Shown: in pieces, positions 43,545-51,809 of the stretch
Numbering within the stretch: position 1 is the stretch's first letter
Layout of the letters: each line of letters opens with the position of its first letter
Assembly (NCBI RefSeq): GCF_042676085.1
Contig: NZ_JBHTKH010000004.1
Span: forward strand, 124,001 to 188,000
Reading direction: 5' to 3'
Length of the DNA: 64,000 nucleotides
Source: Terrabacter terrigena
GTDB taxonomy: Bacteria; Actinomycetota; Actinomycetes; Actinomycetales; Dermatophilaceae
Translations under genes and position numbers: made by a program
Notes under the pieces: generated by a model
What the model was told of the DNA's origin: nothing
Database searches by the model: none
What the model saw: the letters and a program-made list of their open reading frames with translations, nothing else

Positions 43545-43739
43545 TCAGCGCTCGCCCGAGGCCCACTTCCCGTATTCGTCGTACTCGTCGTCGTCGACGG
43601 ACCGCGGCTGGTTGGACGAGTCGCGTTGCGACGGCCCGTGCAGCTCGCGCTCCAGCGCGCTCAAGTCCGTGTCAGGTGTGTAGTACTTGAGCTGCCGTGC
43701 GACCTTGGTCTGCTTGGCTTTGGCTCGGCCGCGCCCCAT
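43545..43739 (-). CDS. DUF3073 small basic/acidic protein
   Basis: 64 residues. Starts MGRGRAKAKQTKVARQLKYY, the signature of the actinobacterial DUF3073 family, and ends in a very acidic DDDEYDEYGKWAS tail. The length of 64 fits. ATG at 43739 chosen for the conserved start; GAGGGGG lies upstream. Function unknown; it sits between purM and bldC in many actinobacteria. Confidence 0.9.
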   Translation of the reverse strand: MGRGRAKAKQTKVARQLKYYTPDTDLSALERELHGPSQRDSSNQPRSVDDDEYDEYGKWASGER

Positions 43740-44106
43740 GGCGTGACCCCCTCGTGCGTCGTGCCGGGACGGCATCGCTCCTCGGAGAACCGGGTGGTCC
43801 TTCGATGTCCGCGTAGCGGCCCCGGGAATGTGTGTGTTCTCGTGGGGCTAACGCTACATGAGTGAGGCAAATCCTGCGCCCACGGACCCCCGTGCCGGTG
43901 TCGCGTCGCCGGCCGTGGCGGAGAGCGCCCGCCAGGGCCCTTCCGAGCCCGTCGGACCCCATTACACCCCAGGGTGGCATAGGGGGACGATTTGACTCTT
44001 TTCTGTGATTAACCGCCATTGGACGGGTCCAGACTTTACTCTTGCTTTACCGAGCCCCGCTTGGGGCGATGCGTGTCGCTGCACCTAGCGACAGGGTGGT
44101 GGGGAA
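43740..44106. other. Divergent intergenic region between DUF3073 gene and bldC
   Basis: 367 bp without a convincing gene. The half near bldC is unusually AT-rich for this DNA (about 43985-44050, with TTGACTCTTTT and TTTACTCTTGCTTTACC), consistent with a strong promoter and regulatory region. The other half contains TGTAGCGT on the minus strand near 43850, a possible extended -10 for the DUF3073 gene. Confidence 0.6.
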
Positions 44107-44304
44107 ATGACAATGACGACTCAGGATCGACACGAGACCGAGAAGCTGCTGACGCCTGCCGAGGTTGCGGCCCTCTTCCGAGTGGACCCCAAGACGGTCA
44201 CTCGATGGGCCAAGGCAGGAAAGCTGACTTCGATCCGGACCCTTGGTGGGCACCGGAGGTACCGCGAGTCAGAGGTACGCGACCTTCTGGGTGGCGGGCA
44301 CTGA
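44107..44304 (+). CDS. bldC: BldC-like MerR-type DNA-binding regulator
   Basis: 65 residues, essentially only a winged helix-turn-helix: LLTPAEVAALFRVDPKTVTR and then WAKAGKLTSIRTLGGHRRYR. This core is almost identical to Streptomyces BldC as I remember it. BldC binds DNA as cooperative head-to-tail oligomers and controls the onset of development; in non-sporulating actinobacteria its role is less clear. ATG 44107 or 44113. Followed by a clear terminator. An AT-rich region lies upstream. Confidence 0.95.
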   Translation: MTMTTQDRHETEKLLTPAEVAALFRVDPKTVTRWAKAGKLTSIRTLGGHRRYRESEVRDLLGGGH

Positions 44305-44339
44305 CTCAGTCGCTGGTTGGGGGCATCCAGCGCCACACG

Positions 44340-44371
44340 CAGGGGAGGGACACCACGGTGTCCCTCCCCTG
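44340..44371 (+). terminator. 14-bp hairpin after bldC
   Basis: Arms 44340-44353 and 44358-44371 are exact reverse complements with a CACG loop, 35 bp after the bldC stop, followed by ACTCTTTC. Confidence 0.85.
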
Positions 44372-44399
44372 ACTCTTTCAACCTCATATCGTGGCGGGC

Positions 44400-44840
44400 A
44401 TGACGACCCGCCCTGACCTGTCCGCCGTCACGCTGGGCGTTCGCGACGTCGAGGCCTCTCGCGCGTTCTACGTGGACGGCCTCGGCTTCCGGGAGGTGCT
44501 GCACCTTCCCGGCGACATCTGCTTCGTGCAGGCCGGGCCGGGCCTGCTGCTCGCCCTCTGGAACGTGGGCCAGATGCCGAGCGAGTACGGCGACGTCGCC
44601 CACGGCAGCGCCGCGCCGCCGATGTCGCTCGGGCACAACGTCGAGCGCCCCGAGCAGGTCGAGCAGCTGTATGCGGCCGCGATCGCTGCCGGGGCGACCT
44701 CCGTCACCACCCCAGCCGTTCGCGAGTGGGGCGGGTCGAGCGCCTGTGTGGCCGACCCCGACGGCTTCCGGTGGGACTTCGTGCACAACCCGGGCTTCCG
44801 CGTGGACGCCGACGGCACGGTGCACCTCGGTGCGGGCTGA
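44400..44840 (+). CDS. VOC-family protein
   Basis: 146 residues. VTLGVRDVEASRAFYVDGLGF and CVADPDGFRWDFVHN give the two halves of a glyoxalase/bleomycin-resistance fold. Likely a metal-dependent or binding protein for a small molecule; substrate unknown. ATG 44400 preferred over GTG 44391 because TATCGT at 44387-44392 spans -13 to -8, matching the leaderless pattern. Downstream, on the other strand, lies a broken nucleotidyltransferase gene. Confidence 0.87.
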   Translation: MTTRPDLSAVTLGVRDVEASRAFYVDGLGFREVLHLPGDICFVQAGPGLLLALWNVGQMPSEYGDVAHGSAAPPMSLGHNVERPEQVEQLYAAAIAAGATSVTTPAVREWGGSSACVADPDGFRWDFVHNPGFRVDADGTVHLGAG

Positions 44841-44872
44841 GCCGGGCTCGGACCGGAAGGTGTGAGCGGGCG

Positions 44873-45528
44873 TCAGGTCGCGGCGTCGAGCAGGGCGTGC
44901 CACGGGTGCCCCGGTGCGTGGGTCCTCACGAACTCGGCGAGGAAGGTGCGCTGCGCCCTGGTGAGCAGGGGGAGCGCGGCCGCGAGGTCGTCGTCGTCCT
45001 TGGGGCGCCCGGTCGCGACCTTGTGGCTCAGCACGAGCTCGGGGGCGAGGTAGCGCACGCCGTCGCGTTCCCAGGTGACGGCCTCGAGTGGCGCGCTGAA
45101 GGTGGTGTCGCGCTTGGACTGCCAACGGCCGTCGACGTCGCGGTTGAGCAGCAGCTCGCAGCTCCACGGAGCGAGGGCGTGCTCGCGCACCCAGACCTGC
45201 TCGGCGATGTCGGGCAGGGCGCGACCTGGGCGAGGTGCAGCAGTCCCTCCTGGCTGGCGGCCCAGAGGTGGAAACGCGACTCGAGGTGCGTGCGGACCGC
45301 CGGCAGGTCGCGCCGGAACACCGACAGGTCGAGGTCCTCGTGAGGTCGGGCCACGCCGGTGAACGCCTCGATGGCGCAGCCCCCGACCACCCACCACGGC
45401 ACGTCGAGCCCGGCGAGGATCTCCCCGGCCTGCGCCGGCGTCCACGCTCGCACCGGGCCGTAGATCCGCTCGAACTCCGAGTGGGTGAGCCAGGTCCGCG
45501 TGTCGCGTTCGGCCGTCGCCTCGCCCAT
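44873..45528 (-). pseudogene. Nucleotidyltransferase (ANT-like), single-base frameshift
   Basis: The N-terminal part, from ATG 45528, reads VPWWVVGGCAIEAFTG and ARPHEDLDLSVFRRDLPAVR, an aminoglycoside nucleotidyltransferase-type site. Around 45228-45230 the family sequence jumps to another frame and continues ALPDIAEQVWVREHALAPW through YLAPELVLSHKVATGRPKDD to the stop at 44873. Adding one C to the CCC run on the minus strand restores a single frame of about 218 codons. TACCGT (minus strand, 45541-45536) is a leaderless-type -10. It could be a real mutation or a homopolymer read error. Confidence 0.75.
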
Positions 45529-45571
45529 GCCGGCCACGGTATCGAGGTCGCCCGGTCGGGTGGGCCGAACG

Positions 45572-47269
45572 TCAGTGTCCGAGTGCCCGGAGCTGCAGGC
45601 GCAGGGCCAGGCGCGTCTCGGGGTCGTGCAGGTCGAGGTCGACGACGTCGGACAGGCGCTGCATGCGGTAGCGCAGGGTGTTCGGGTGCACGTGCAGCCG
45701 GGCTGCGGCCTCGCGTGGGTCGCCGGGGTGGTCGAGCCAGGCGGCCACGGTCTCGAGGTATGCCGTCTGGTGCGACTCGTCGTGGTCGCGGATCGTGGCG
45801 ACCGGGCCGAGCAGCTCCTCGGTCCAGATGCCGCCGAGGGCGCGGGCGTTGGTGACGGCAGCCCAGGCCTCCTCGACCGTGGTGGTGGTCCCGGTCACCC
45901 TGCCGATGTCGCGCAGGCGCTGCACCTCCGTGGCCTCACGGCGCGACCGGTCGAGGTCGACGGCGCGGGAGACGCGACCACCGGCGCTGGCAGTGGCGCT
46001 CGGCGTGGCGCCGGCGACCTCCTCGACGACGCCGAGCAGCCACTCCCAGGTGCCCGGCGAACCGTCGCCGGGCACGTCCCGCACCAGCGCGAGGGCGACG
46101 CCGTCGAAGATGGCGAGGAGCGGCTGGCGCCATGACCGGCGGCGCGCCACCGACTCCCAGACGTCGAGCTCCCGGTCGGCATCACGAGGCGCGGCCGCCT
46201 CGCGGGCGGGCGCTCCGCCTGAGTCCCGGGCTGTTGCCGCTCGAGGACGAGGGCCTATCGGACCGTCGTCACGGTGTGCTCCGGACAGCACGACGACGCG
46301 CCACGGTGCGGCGGGGAGCCAGCTCTCCGCCTCGAGCGTGTCGCCGCTCAGCAGGGCCCTGAGCCGGTCGGCGGAGACCCGACGCGCCAGGTCCGCCTGC
46401 GACCTCATCCGGAGCAGGTGGAGCGCCACGACCGAGGCGGTCTGGGCGAGCGATCCCATGACGTGCTCGGCCGGCTCGTCGTCGACGACGGCCCAGATCG
46501 AGCCGAGCCACTCGGTGCCGGCGCGGACGGGAACGACCACCCGGGCACGCAGCCCCCGCCCGGCGGGCACGAAGAAGGGCTCGTCGGACCGGGCCAGCCG
46601 CCGGAAGACGCCGCGTCCACGCAGGTTGGCGATGACCTCGTCGGGCACCCGGCGGCCGACGATCGTCGACACGCGCGCAGGGTCGGCGACGTCCTGCGTT
46701 GAGGAGTAGGCGAGCACCCGCGACTGCGTGTCCTCGATGGTGATCGGGGCGTCGACGAGGGCCGCACAGGCGTCGGCCAGGGCGAAGAGCTCGTCGAGCA
46801 CGGGTCCCTCGGCGCGGACCGCCGGGCCGCTCGCCGCCCGGTCGAGCACGCCGCGCAGCAGCCACACGACGTGCGCCCACGAGGCGTGGTCGGCCAGCTC
46901 CACGAGGCTCACGCCGAACCGGGCGGCGGCGGTCTTGACCTGCTGGTGGCGCGCCGCGGCCCGCCGCAGCACCACGGCACCGGTGTCGACGGCGGCGGCC
47001 GCCTCGAGCAGCGCCGTCGCCTCCGCGGGCCGCTCGACGCCGACCCCCAGCAGCAGGTCGCCGGCCTGGCCGAACACCCCGGAGGCAGGCTCCGCCAGGG
47101 TCACGTCGTCGACGGGCGGGCCGCCCGCGTCGACGACGACGGTCAGCAGGCCCCCGCCGAGTGCCCCCACGAGCTGGGCGACCGGGAGCCCGACCGGGGT
47201 CGTGGACGACGTACGCGTGGCGCCGGCGCGCGAGCGTCGGGAAGCCGGGGCGGACCGGGCGGACGGCAT
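45572..47269 (-). CDS. PucR/CdaR-family transcriptional regulator
   Basis: 565 residues. A central GAF-like region (VEGP-type VLDELFALADACAALVDA, then ITIEDTQSRVLAYSS) precedes the C-terminal PucR helix-turn-helix, DPREAAARLHVHPNTLRYRM and following RLSDVVDLDLHDPETRLAL. These regulators respond to nitrogen or amino-acid signals. It is transcribed divergently from the D-amino-acid dehydrogenase gene with 136 bp between them, so it is the likely regulator of that gene. ATG 47269 sits inside a GTATGCC 7-mer. Confidence 0.9.
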   Translation of the reverse strand: MPSARSAPASRRSRAGATRTSSTTPVGLPVAQLVGALGGGLLTVVVDAGGPPVDDVTLAEPASGVFGQAGDLLLGVGVERPAEATALLEAAAAVDTGAVVLRRAAARHQQVKTAAARFGVSLVELADHASWAHVVWLLRGVLDRAASGPAVRAEGPVLDELFALADACAALVDAPITIEDTQSRVLAYSSTQDVADPARVSTIVGRRVPDEVIANLRGRGVFRRLARSDEPFFVPAGRGLRARVVVPVRAGTEWLGSIWAVVDDEPAEHVMGSLAQTASVVALHLLRMRSQADLARRVSADRLRALLSGDTLEAESWLPAAPWRVVVLSGAHRDDGPIGPRPRAATARDSGGAPAREAAAPRDADRELDVWESVARRRSWRQPLLAIFDGVALALVRDVPGDGSPGTWEWLLGVVEEVAGATPSATASAGGRVSRAVDLDRSRREATEVQRLRDIGRVTGTTTTVEEAWAAVTNARALGGIWTEELLGPVATIRDHDESHQTAYLETVAAWLDHPGDPREAAARLHVHPNTLRYRMQRLSDVVDLDLHDPETRLALRLQLRALGH

Positions 47270-47290
47270 ACCTCATCATGCCGCACGTGC

Positions 47291-47305
47291 TGTGCTGCGC
47301 GCACA
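47291..47305. promoter_or_regulatory. Candidate PucR operator palindrome
   Basis: TGTGC-TGCGC-GCACA, an interrupted palindrome with 5-bp arms, 22 bp from the PucR start in the divergent region. Arms are short and GC-rich sequence makes chance matches likely. Confidence 0.3.
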
Positions 47306-47405
47306 AGCAGAGGCGCGAACTCTGTCAGCACGGCACCAAGGGGTCGTCCCGCGCAGGCACCACCATGGTCGCAAGGCACCCACCCACCCACAGGAGTCGA
47401 TCCGC

Positions 47406-48674
47406 ATGCCTGCCGTGAACACCGCTGGTACCCCGGTCCCCGAGCGCGTTGCCGTCGTCGGAGCGGGCATGGTCGGTCTCGCGACCGCCTGGTTCCTCCA
47501 GGAGCGTGGCGTCGAGGTGACCGTCATCGACCGCGACGGCGTCGCCGCGGGTGCGTCCTGGGGCAACGCGGGCTGGCTGACGCCGGGCATCGCGACGCCG
47601 CTGCCCGAGCCCGCCGTGCTCAAGTACGGCCTGCGCGCCGTGCTCAGCCCGAGCTCCCCGGTCTACGTGCCGCCGAGCGCACGCCCCGACTTCCTGCGCT
47701 TCGTGACCGGTTTCACGCGCCACAGCACGATGAAGGCGTGGAAGAAGGCGATGGGCGCACTCGTGCCCGTCAACGACCTCTCGCTGCAGAGCTTCGACCT
47801 GCTCAAGGCCGGCGGCGTCGACGCCGACACCTACGAGGCGAAGTCGTTCACGGCCGCCTACCGCACCGCCGAGGAGCGCCAGACGCTGCTCGAGGAGATC
47901 GAGCACATCCACGCCTCCGGCGGCGACATCACCTTCGACGTCCTCTCCGGCGACGACGCCCGCGCCATCGAGCCGGCCCTCTCCGACGAGATCGGCGCCG
48001 CGATCGTGCTGCACGGCCAGCGGTTCATCAACCCCGGCGCGTACGTCGCCGCGCTCGCCGACTCGGTCACCGCCCGCGGCGGCAAGATCGTCACCGGCAG
48101 CGCCGTCGCGCGCGTCACAGACACCCCGACCGGCGTCCTCGTCACGAACGACTTCGGTCAGGCCGAGCACTACGACGCCGTCGTGGTCGCGACGGGTGCG
48201 TGGCTCGGCAAGCTGGCGCGCGACTTCGGCGTCAAGCGTGTCGTCCAGGCCGGCCGCGGCTACTCGTTCTCGGTCGAGGTCGAGGACCTGCCGAACGGCC
48301 CCGTGTACTTCCCCGCCGCCCGCGTCGCCTGCACGCCGGTCGGTGACCGCCTGCGCGTGGCCGGCATGATGGAGTTCCGCCAGCCGGAGGCCGCACTCGA
48401 CCGCCGCCGCATCGGGGCCATCGTCGAGTCGGCGCGCCCGCTGCTCAAGGGTGCCGACCTCGACCACCGCCAGGACGAGTGGGTCGGCTCGCGCCCCTGC
48501 ACCATCGACGGCCTGCCGCTCATCGGCGCGTCGCAGAACCCCAAGGTCTTCGTCGCCGGCGGTCACGGCATGTGGGGCATCACGCTGGGTCCCGTCACCG
48601 GCCGCCTGCTCGCCGAGCAGATCGTCACCGGCAAGGCCCCCGAGCAGCTCAGCCCGTTCAACCCGCTGCGCTGA
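47406..48674 (+). CDS. dadA: D-amino-acid dehydrogenase (small subunit DadA-like)
   Basis: 422 residues, DAO family. RVAVVGAGMVGLATAWFL gives the FAD Rossmann motif at about residues 14-31, followed by WGNAGWLTPG, characteristic of DadA. VQAGRGYSFS and GHGMWGITLGPVTG near the C-terminus close the FAD fold. Oxidatively deaminates D-amino acids such as D-alanine to keto acids, passing electrons to the membrane. AGGAG is 9 nt before the ATG. D-alanine from wall turnover links it functionally to the downstream salvage locus, by inference. Confidence 0.92.
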   Translation: MPAVNTAGTPVPERVAVVGAGMVGLATAWFLQERGVEVTVIDRDGVAAGASWGNAGWLTPGIATPLPEPAVLKYGLRAVLSPSSPVYVPPSARPDFLRFVTGFTRHSTMKAWKKAMGALVPVNDLSLQSFDLLKAGGVDADTYEAKSFTAAYRTAEERQTLLEEIEHIHASGGDITFDVLSGDDARAIEPALSDEIGAAIVLHGQRFINPGAYVAALADSVTARGGKIVTGSAVARVTDTPTGVLVTNDFGQAEHYDAVVVATGAWLGKLARDFGVKRVVQAGRGYSFSVEVEDLPNGPVYFPAARVACTPVGDRLRVAGMMEFRQPEAALDRRRIGAIVESARPLLKGADLDHRQDEWVGSRPCTIDGLPLIGASQNPKVFVAGGHGMWGITLGPVTGRLLAEQIVTGKAPEQLSPFNPLR

Positions 48675-48704
48675 GAAGCACCGGCACCGCCGGGCGGACG
48701 GACA

Positions 48705-48737
48705 AGGCCCACCTGACGAACCTCGTCAGGTGGGCCT
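48705..48737 (+). terminator. 15-bp hairpin after dadA
   Basis: Arms 48705-48719 and 48723-48737 are exact reverse complements with an ACC loop, 30 bp after the dadA stop. Confidence 0.85.
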
Positions 48738-48785
48738 CCGTGCGCGTCCCCCCGCGCAACCGAGGCGCGGCAGCGTGCCCGCACC

Positions 48786-48825
48786 GACGGCTGCCGCCGG
48801 ACCCCTCAGTTCGGCGGCGGCCGTC
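48786..48825 (-). terminator. Candidate terminator of the GH13 gene / salvage operon
   Basis: Arms 48786-48799 and 48812-48825 pair over 14 bp with one mismatch and a 12-nt loop. It lies 132 bp downstream of the GH13 stop on the minus strand. Distance and absence of a T tract lower confidence. Confidence 0.4.
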
Positions 48826-48956
48826 GACTGTGCTTCGGAGACGTCACGGAAACGGATTGCTGCCGATCGCTCGTGGACGATCCCTCGAGCGGCGCGACGC
48901 GCGTGCCGTCGGCCGGATCGAGCACCCGGGCAGTGACGTGCACACCTGCCGCCGCG

Positions 48957-50726
48957 TCAGGCCGGGGTGAGGACGACGAGGGTGTACGCGCCCACCGAGA
49001 CCGTGCCGCTGGCGGGCTGGTCGTCCAGGGACTCCTCGACCGCGTCCACGTCGTGGGTCTCGTGACCCGCGAAGAGGGCGCTGTAGGTGGCCGCGTCGGA
49101 GTTGAAGCGGACCACCCACGGGCCGGCGGACGGCATACCCGTCGTGATGTCACGTGCCTCCGCACTCGCGTTGACGGCGACGACGGCGACGTCGTCGCCG
49201 GAGCGCCGTGCCCACACGAGGGCTTTGGCCTCGTCGTCGAGGTGGAGCACCTCGAAGCCCTCGCCGCGCAGGCCGCGTGAGACGCCGTCGACGTCTCGGC
49301 GCAGGTGGATGAGGTCGCGACCGAGGCGGACGATGTCGCGGAACTGCTCGGCCCGCTCCCAGTCGAGCGGCACGTCGTCGCGGAACCACTCGTCCTCGAG
49401 GAACTCCTGGCCCTGGAAGAGCATCGGGATGCCCGGCGACGTCAGTGCGATGGCGAGGCCGAGGGTGGCCCGCTTCTGCGCCGCCCAGCCGCTCGGGTCG
49501 TCCCCGTCGACCTCGTGGGGGATGCGGAGCTTGCCGTTGGCCACCTCGTCGTGGCTCTCGGTGTAGACGATGCGCCGGAACGGCTCGTCGGTGCCGCCCA
49601 GGGCGTCGGCGAGGTCGGTCATGGAGCGCTCCGCGTCGTCGACGGCCGTCAGCAGGCCCCTCACCGGGTGGACGAAGCTCGTGTCCCACTGTGCGTGGAA
49701 CCCGGCCCCACCGTCGTCGGTGGAGGTGATCGCCGGGTCGCCCTGGAGGTCCTCGGCGATGAGGATCTTGTCGGGATGCCGCTCGCGGACCGTCGTCGTG
49801 ATCGAGCGCATGAGGTCCCAGCCCTCGGGCAGGTCGCCGGTGCCGAGACCGTCGATGGTGCGCACGTAGAGCGTCGCGTCGAACCGGAGCCCGTCGAGGT
49901 GGAACTCCTCGAGCCACATCATGGCGTTGTCGTGGAGGTAGGTGCGCACCTCGTCCCGGCCGTAGTCGGGTCGGGTGTCGCCCCACGGGGTCGACGAGCG
50001 CTCGTCGTTGTAGAAGTAGATCCCGCCCTTGCCGTCCTCGCTCCAGCCGTCGAACTGCCACAGGGAGAGGTCGCTCGGGCCGTAGTGGTTGATGACGACG
50101 TCGAGGATCACGGCGATGCCGTGACGGTGTGACTCCTTGACGAACGCCTTGAGCGCGTCGGCGCCTCCGTAGGTGCTCTCGACGGCGAACGGGTTCGAGG
50201 GGTTGTAGCCCCACGAGTAGTCGCCGGCGAACTCGGCGACGGGCATCAGCTCGACGGCGTTGATGCCGAGCTCGGCGAGGTAGCCGAGCTTGCCGGCCAG
50301 ACCGCCGAGGTCGCCCGCGTCACCCTCGGTCGCGACGAACGACCCGATGTGGGTCTCGTAGATGACGAGCTCGTCGTGCGGCGGGCAGCCGAACGTGTCG
50401 CCGCTCCAGTCGAAGGCGTCGCGGTCGTAGACGACGGCGTTGCCCGACGAGCTCGTCACGACGCGGGCGCGGGGGTCGACGCGCATGAGGCGCTGATCGC
50501 CGTTGGTGATGACGAACTGGTACTCGTCGCCGGGACGCACGCCCCGGACGTCGGTGTACCAGTGCCCGTTGTCCTCGGCCACCATGGCGTGGCCGTCCTC
50601 TGACCAGTCGGTGAAGCTGCCCGTGACCGCGACGGCGTCGGCGTTGGGCGCCCACACACGAAAGGCGGTGCCGTCCGCGTGGGGTAGCGAGCCCAGGCCG
50701 GGGCGGTGGGCGTCGTGATCGGACAT
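48957..50726 (-). CDS. GH13 alpha-amylase-family enzyme, branching-enzyme-like
   Basis: 589 residues. An N-terminal CBM48 (TAFRVWAPNADAVAVTGSFTD) precedes a GH13 barrel. The nucleophile is Asp in LDGLRFDATLYV, the acid/base Glu is in ILIAEDLQG, and the third carboxylate is in YTESHDEV. A short all-beta C-domain ends the protein. Probably acts on alpha-1,4-glucans (glycogen branching or trehalose/maltodextrin type); GlgB is usually longer. It lies 128 bp beyond the sugar kinase gene on the same strand, so it may be only a neighbour of the salvage operon. No signal peptide. Confidence 0.88.
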   Translation of the reverse strand: MSDHDAHRPGLGSLPHADGTAFRVWAPNADAVAVTGSFTDWSEDGHAMVAEDNGHWYTDVRGVRPGDEYQFVITNGDQRLMRVDPRARVVTSSSGNAVVYDRDAFDWSGDTFGCPPHDELVIYETHIGSFVATEGDAGDLGGLAGKLGYLAELGINAVELMPVAEFAGDYSWGYNPSNPFAVESTYGGADALKAFVKESHRHGIAVILDVVINHYGPSDLSLWQFDGWSEDGKGGIYFYNDERSSTPWGDTRPDYGRDEVRTYLHDNAMMWLEEFHLDGLRFDATLYVRTIDGLGTGDLPEGWDLMRSITTTVRERHPDKILIAEDLQGDPAITSTDDGGAGFHAQWDTSFVHPVRGLLTAVDDAERSMTDLADALGGTDEPFRRIVYTESHDEVANGKLRIPHEVDGDDPSGWAAQKRATLGLAIALTSPGIPMLFQGQEFLEDEWFRDDVPLDWERAEQFRDIVRLGRDLIHLRRDVDGVSRGLRGEGFEVLHLDDEAKALVWARRSGDDVAVVAVNASAEARDITTGMPSAGPWVVRFNSDAATYSALFAGHETHDVDAVEESLDDQPASGTVSVGAYTLVVLTPA

Positions 50727-50854
50727 GCGGGACTCCAGTCGGCTGGTGAGGGTGCCCCGAGCCCGGCCGGGCTGTCGAGGCCGACCTGGGACGTACCCGA
50801 TCGGCGCAGCCGGCCCCCCGGGGTGTCCATCGGGGGTTCGCCGGCGCTCGGGCG

Positions 50855-51796
50855 TCAACCGGCGAGCAGGTATGCCGGGTGCTCGGGAACGCTGCCTTTC
50901 TCGAGCAGGTGCCGGGCGAGCAGCAGTGCGCCGTCGAGCGCGCCGCCGAGCGCAGGTGAGCGGGCGACCCCCGTCCGGGCCAGTGCGGCGTCGAGGGCGT
51001 CCACCACCGGTGGTGCCGCCAGCAGGCCGCCGGTCGCGGTGAGGCTCGGTGACGGGAGCCCCTCCGCGGCGCGGAGCAGCGCCTGTGCGAGAGCCGAACC
51101 CGTTCGCGCGCACAGGTCTCGGGCGACGGGGTCGTCTGCGGCGGCTGCCGTGACGAGCGGGGCGACGGCGGCGAGACGCTCCGGCGCGTCGGGGGTCGTC
51201 ATGACCTGGCGCGGCCACGTCTCGGGTGGTCCGAGCAGGGCGGTCGCCGCGTCGAGGAGGGCGGGCGACCCGTCGGGGAGGCCGTCGTGGGCCCGGAGTG
51301 CCGCCCGCAGGCCTCCCATCCCCAGCACCGCGGCGGACCCGGCGTCGCCGAGCACGTGACCCCACCCGTCGACGCGCCGCCACTGTCGTTCGAAGTCCGT
51401 GCCGAAGGCGACCGCGCCGGTGCCGGCCGCGACGACGGCACCCGGACCGATGCGTCCGGTGGCGCCGACGAGGTTGGCGACGGCGTCGCTCACGACGACG
51501 GTGCGTCGGGCGCCGAGGCCGTGCACCACCGTGCGCAGCACCTCCGCGCGGTCAGCGAGGAAGAGCAGCCCCCGCATCGACCACACGACGACCGCGGGGG
51601 GTCCTGCGGCAGAGGTCAACCCGTCGTCGAGAATCCGGCGCGCATCCCCGACGAGCGCCGGCACGTCGATGCCTCCGGCCCCGACCCGCACGCCCGCGGC
51701 GGTGCGCACGGGACCCGGCGAGCCGGCATACGTCTGGAGGCGAAGACCCGAGCCGCCGACGTCGACGGCAACCACCGTGTCGGTCGGCTCGCTCAC
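50855..51796 (-). CDS. BadF/BadG-type amino-sugar kinase, MurNAc/GlcNAc kinase candidate
   Basis: 313 residues, ASKHA fold. VVAVDVGGSGLRLQTY is the phosphate-1 motif, AAGTGAVAFG the phosphate-2/adenosine loop, and WGHVLGDAGSAA a strongly conserved signature of N-acetylglucosamine kinase/BadF-BadG proteins. MurK of Clostridium acetobutylicum, a MurNAc/GlcNAc kinase, belongs to this family. With ABC import and MurQ in the same run of genes, cytosolic phosphorylation of MurNAc is the obvious missing step it could fill. GTG start; 13 bp from the permease gene. Confidence 0.85.
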   Translation of the reverse strand: MSEPTDTVVAVDVGGSGLRLQTYAGSPGPVRTAAGVRVGAGGIDVPALVGDARRILDDGLTSAAGPPAVVVWSMRGLLFLADRAEVLRTVVHGLGARRTVVVSDAVANLVGATGRIGPGAVVAAGTGAVAFGTDFERQWRRVDGWGHVLGDAGSAAVLGMGGLRAALRAHDGLPDGSPALLDAATALLGPPETWPRQVMTTPDAPERLAAVAPLVTAAAADDPVARDLCARTGSALAQALLRAAEGLPSPSLTATGGLLAAPPVVDALDAALARTGVARSPALGGALDGALLLARHLLEKGSVPEHPAYLLAG

Positions 51797-51809
51797 GTGA
51801 GCGAGCCGA

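Noticed and set aside
48806..49165. Small antisense/overlapping gene after the GH13 stop
   Set aside because: Protein-like fragments near 48870-48950 but no start, RBS or family resemblance.
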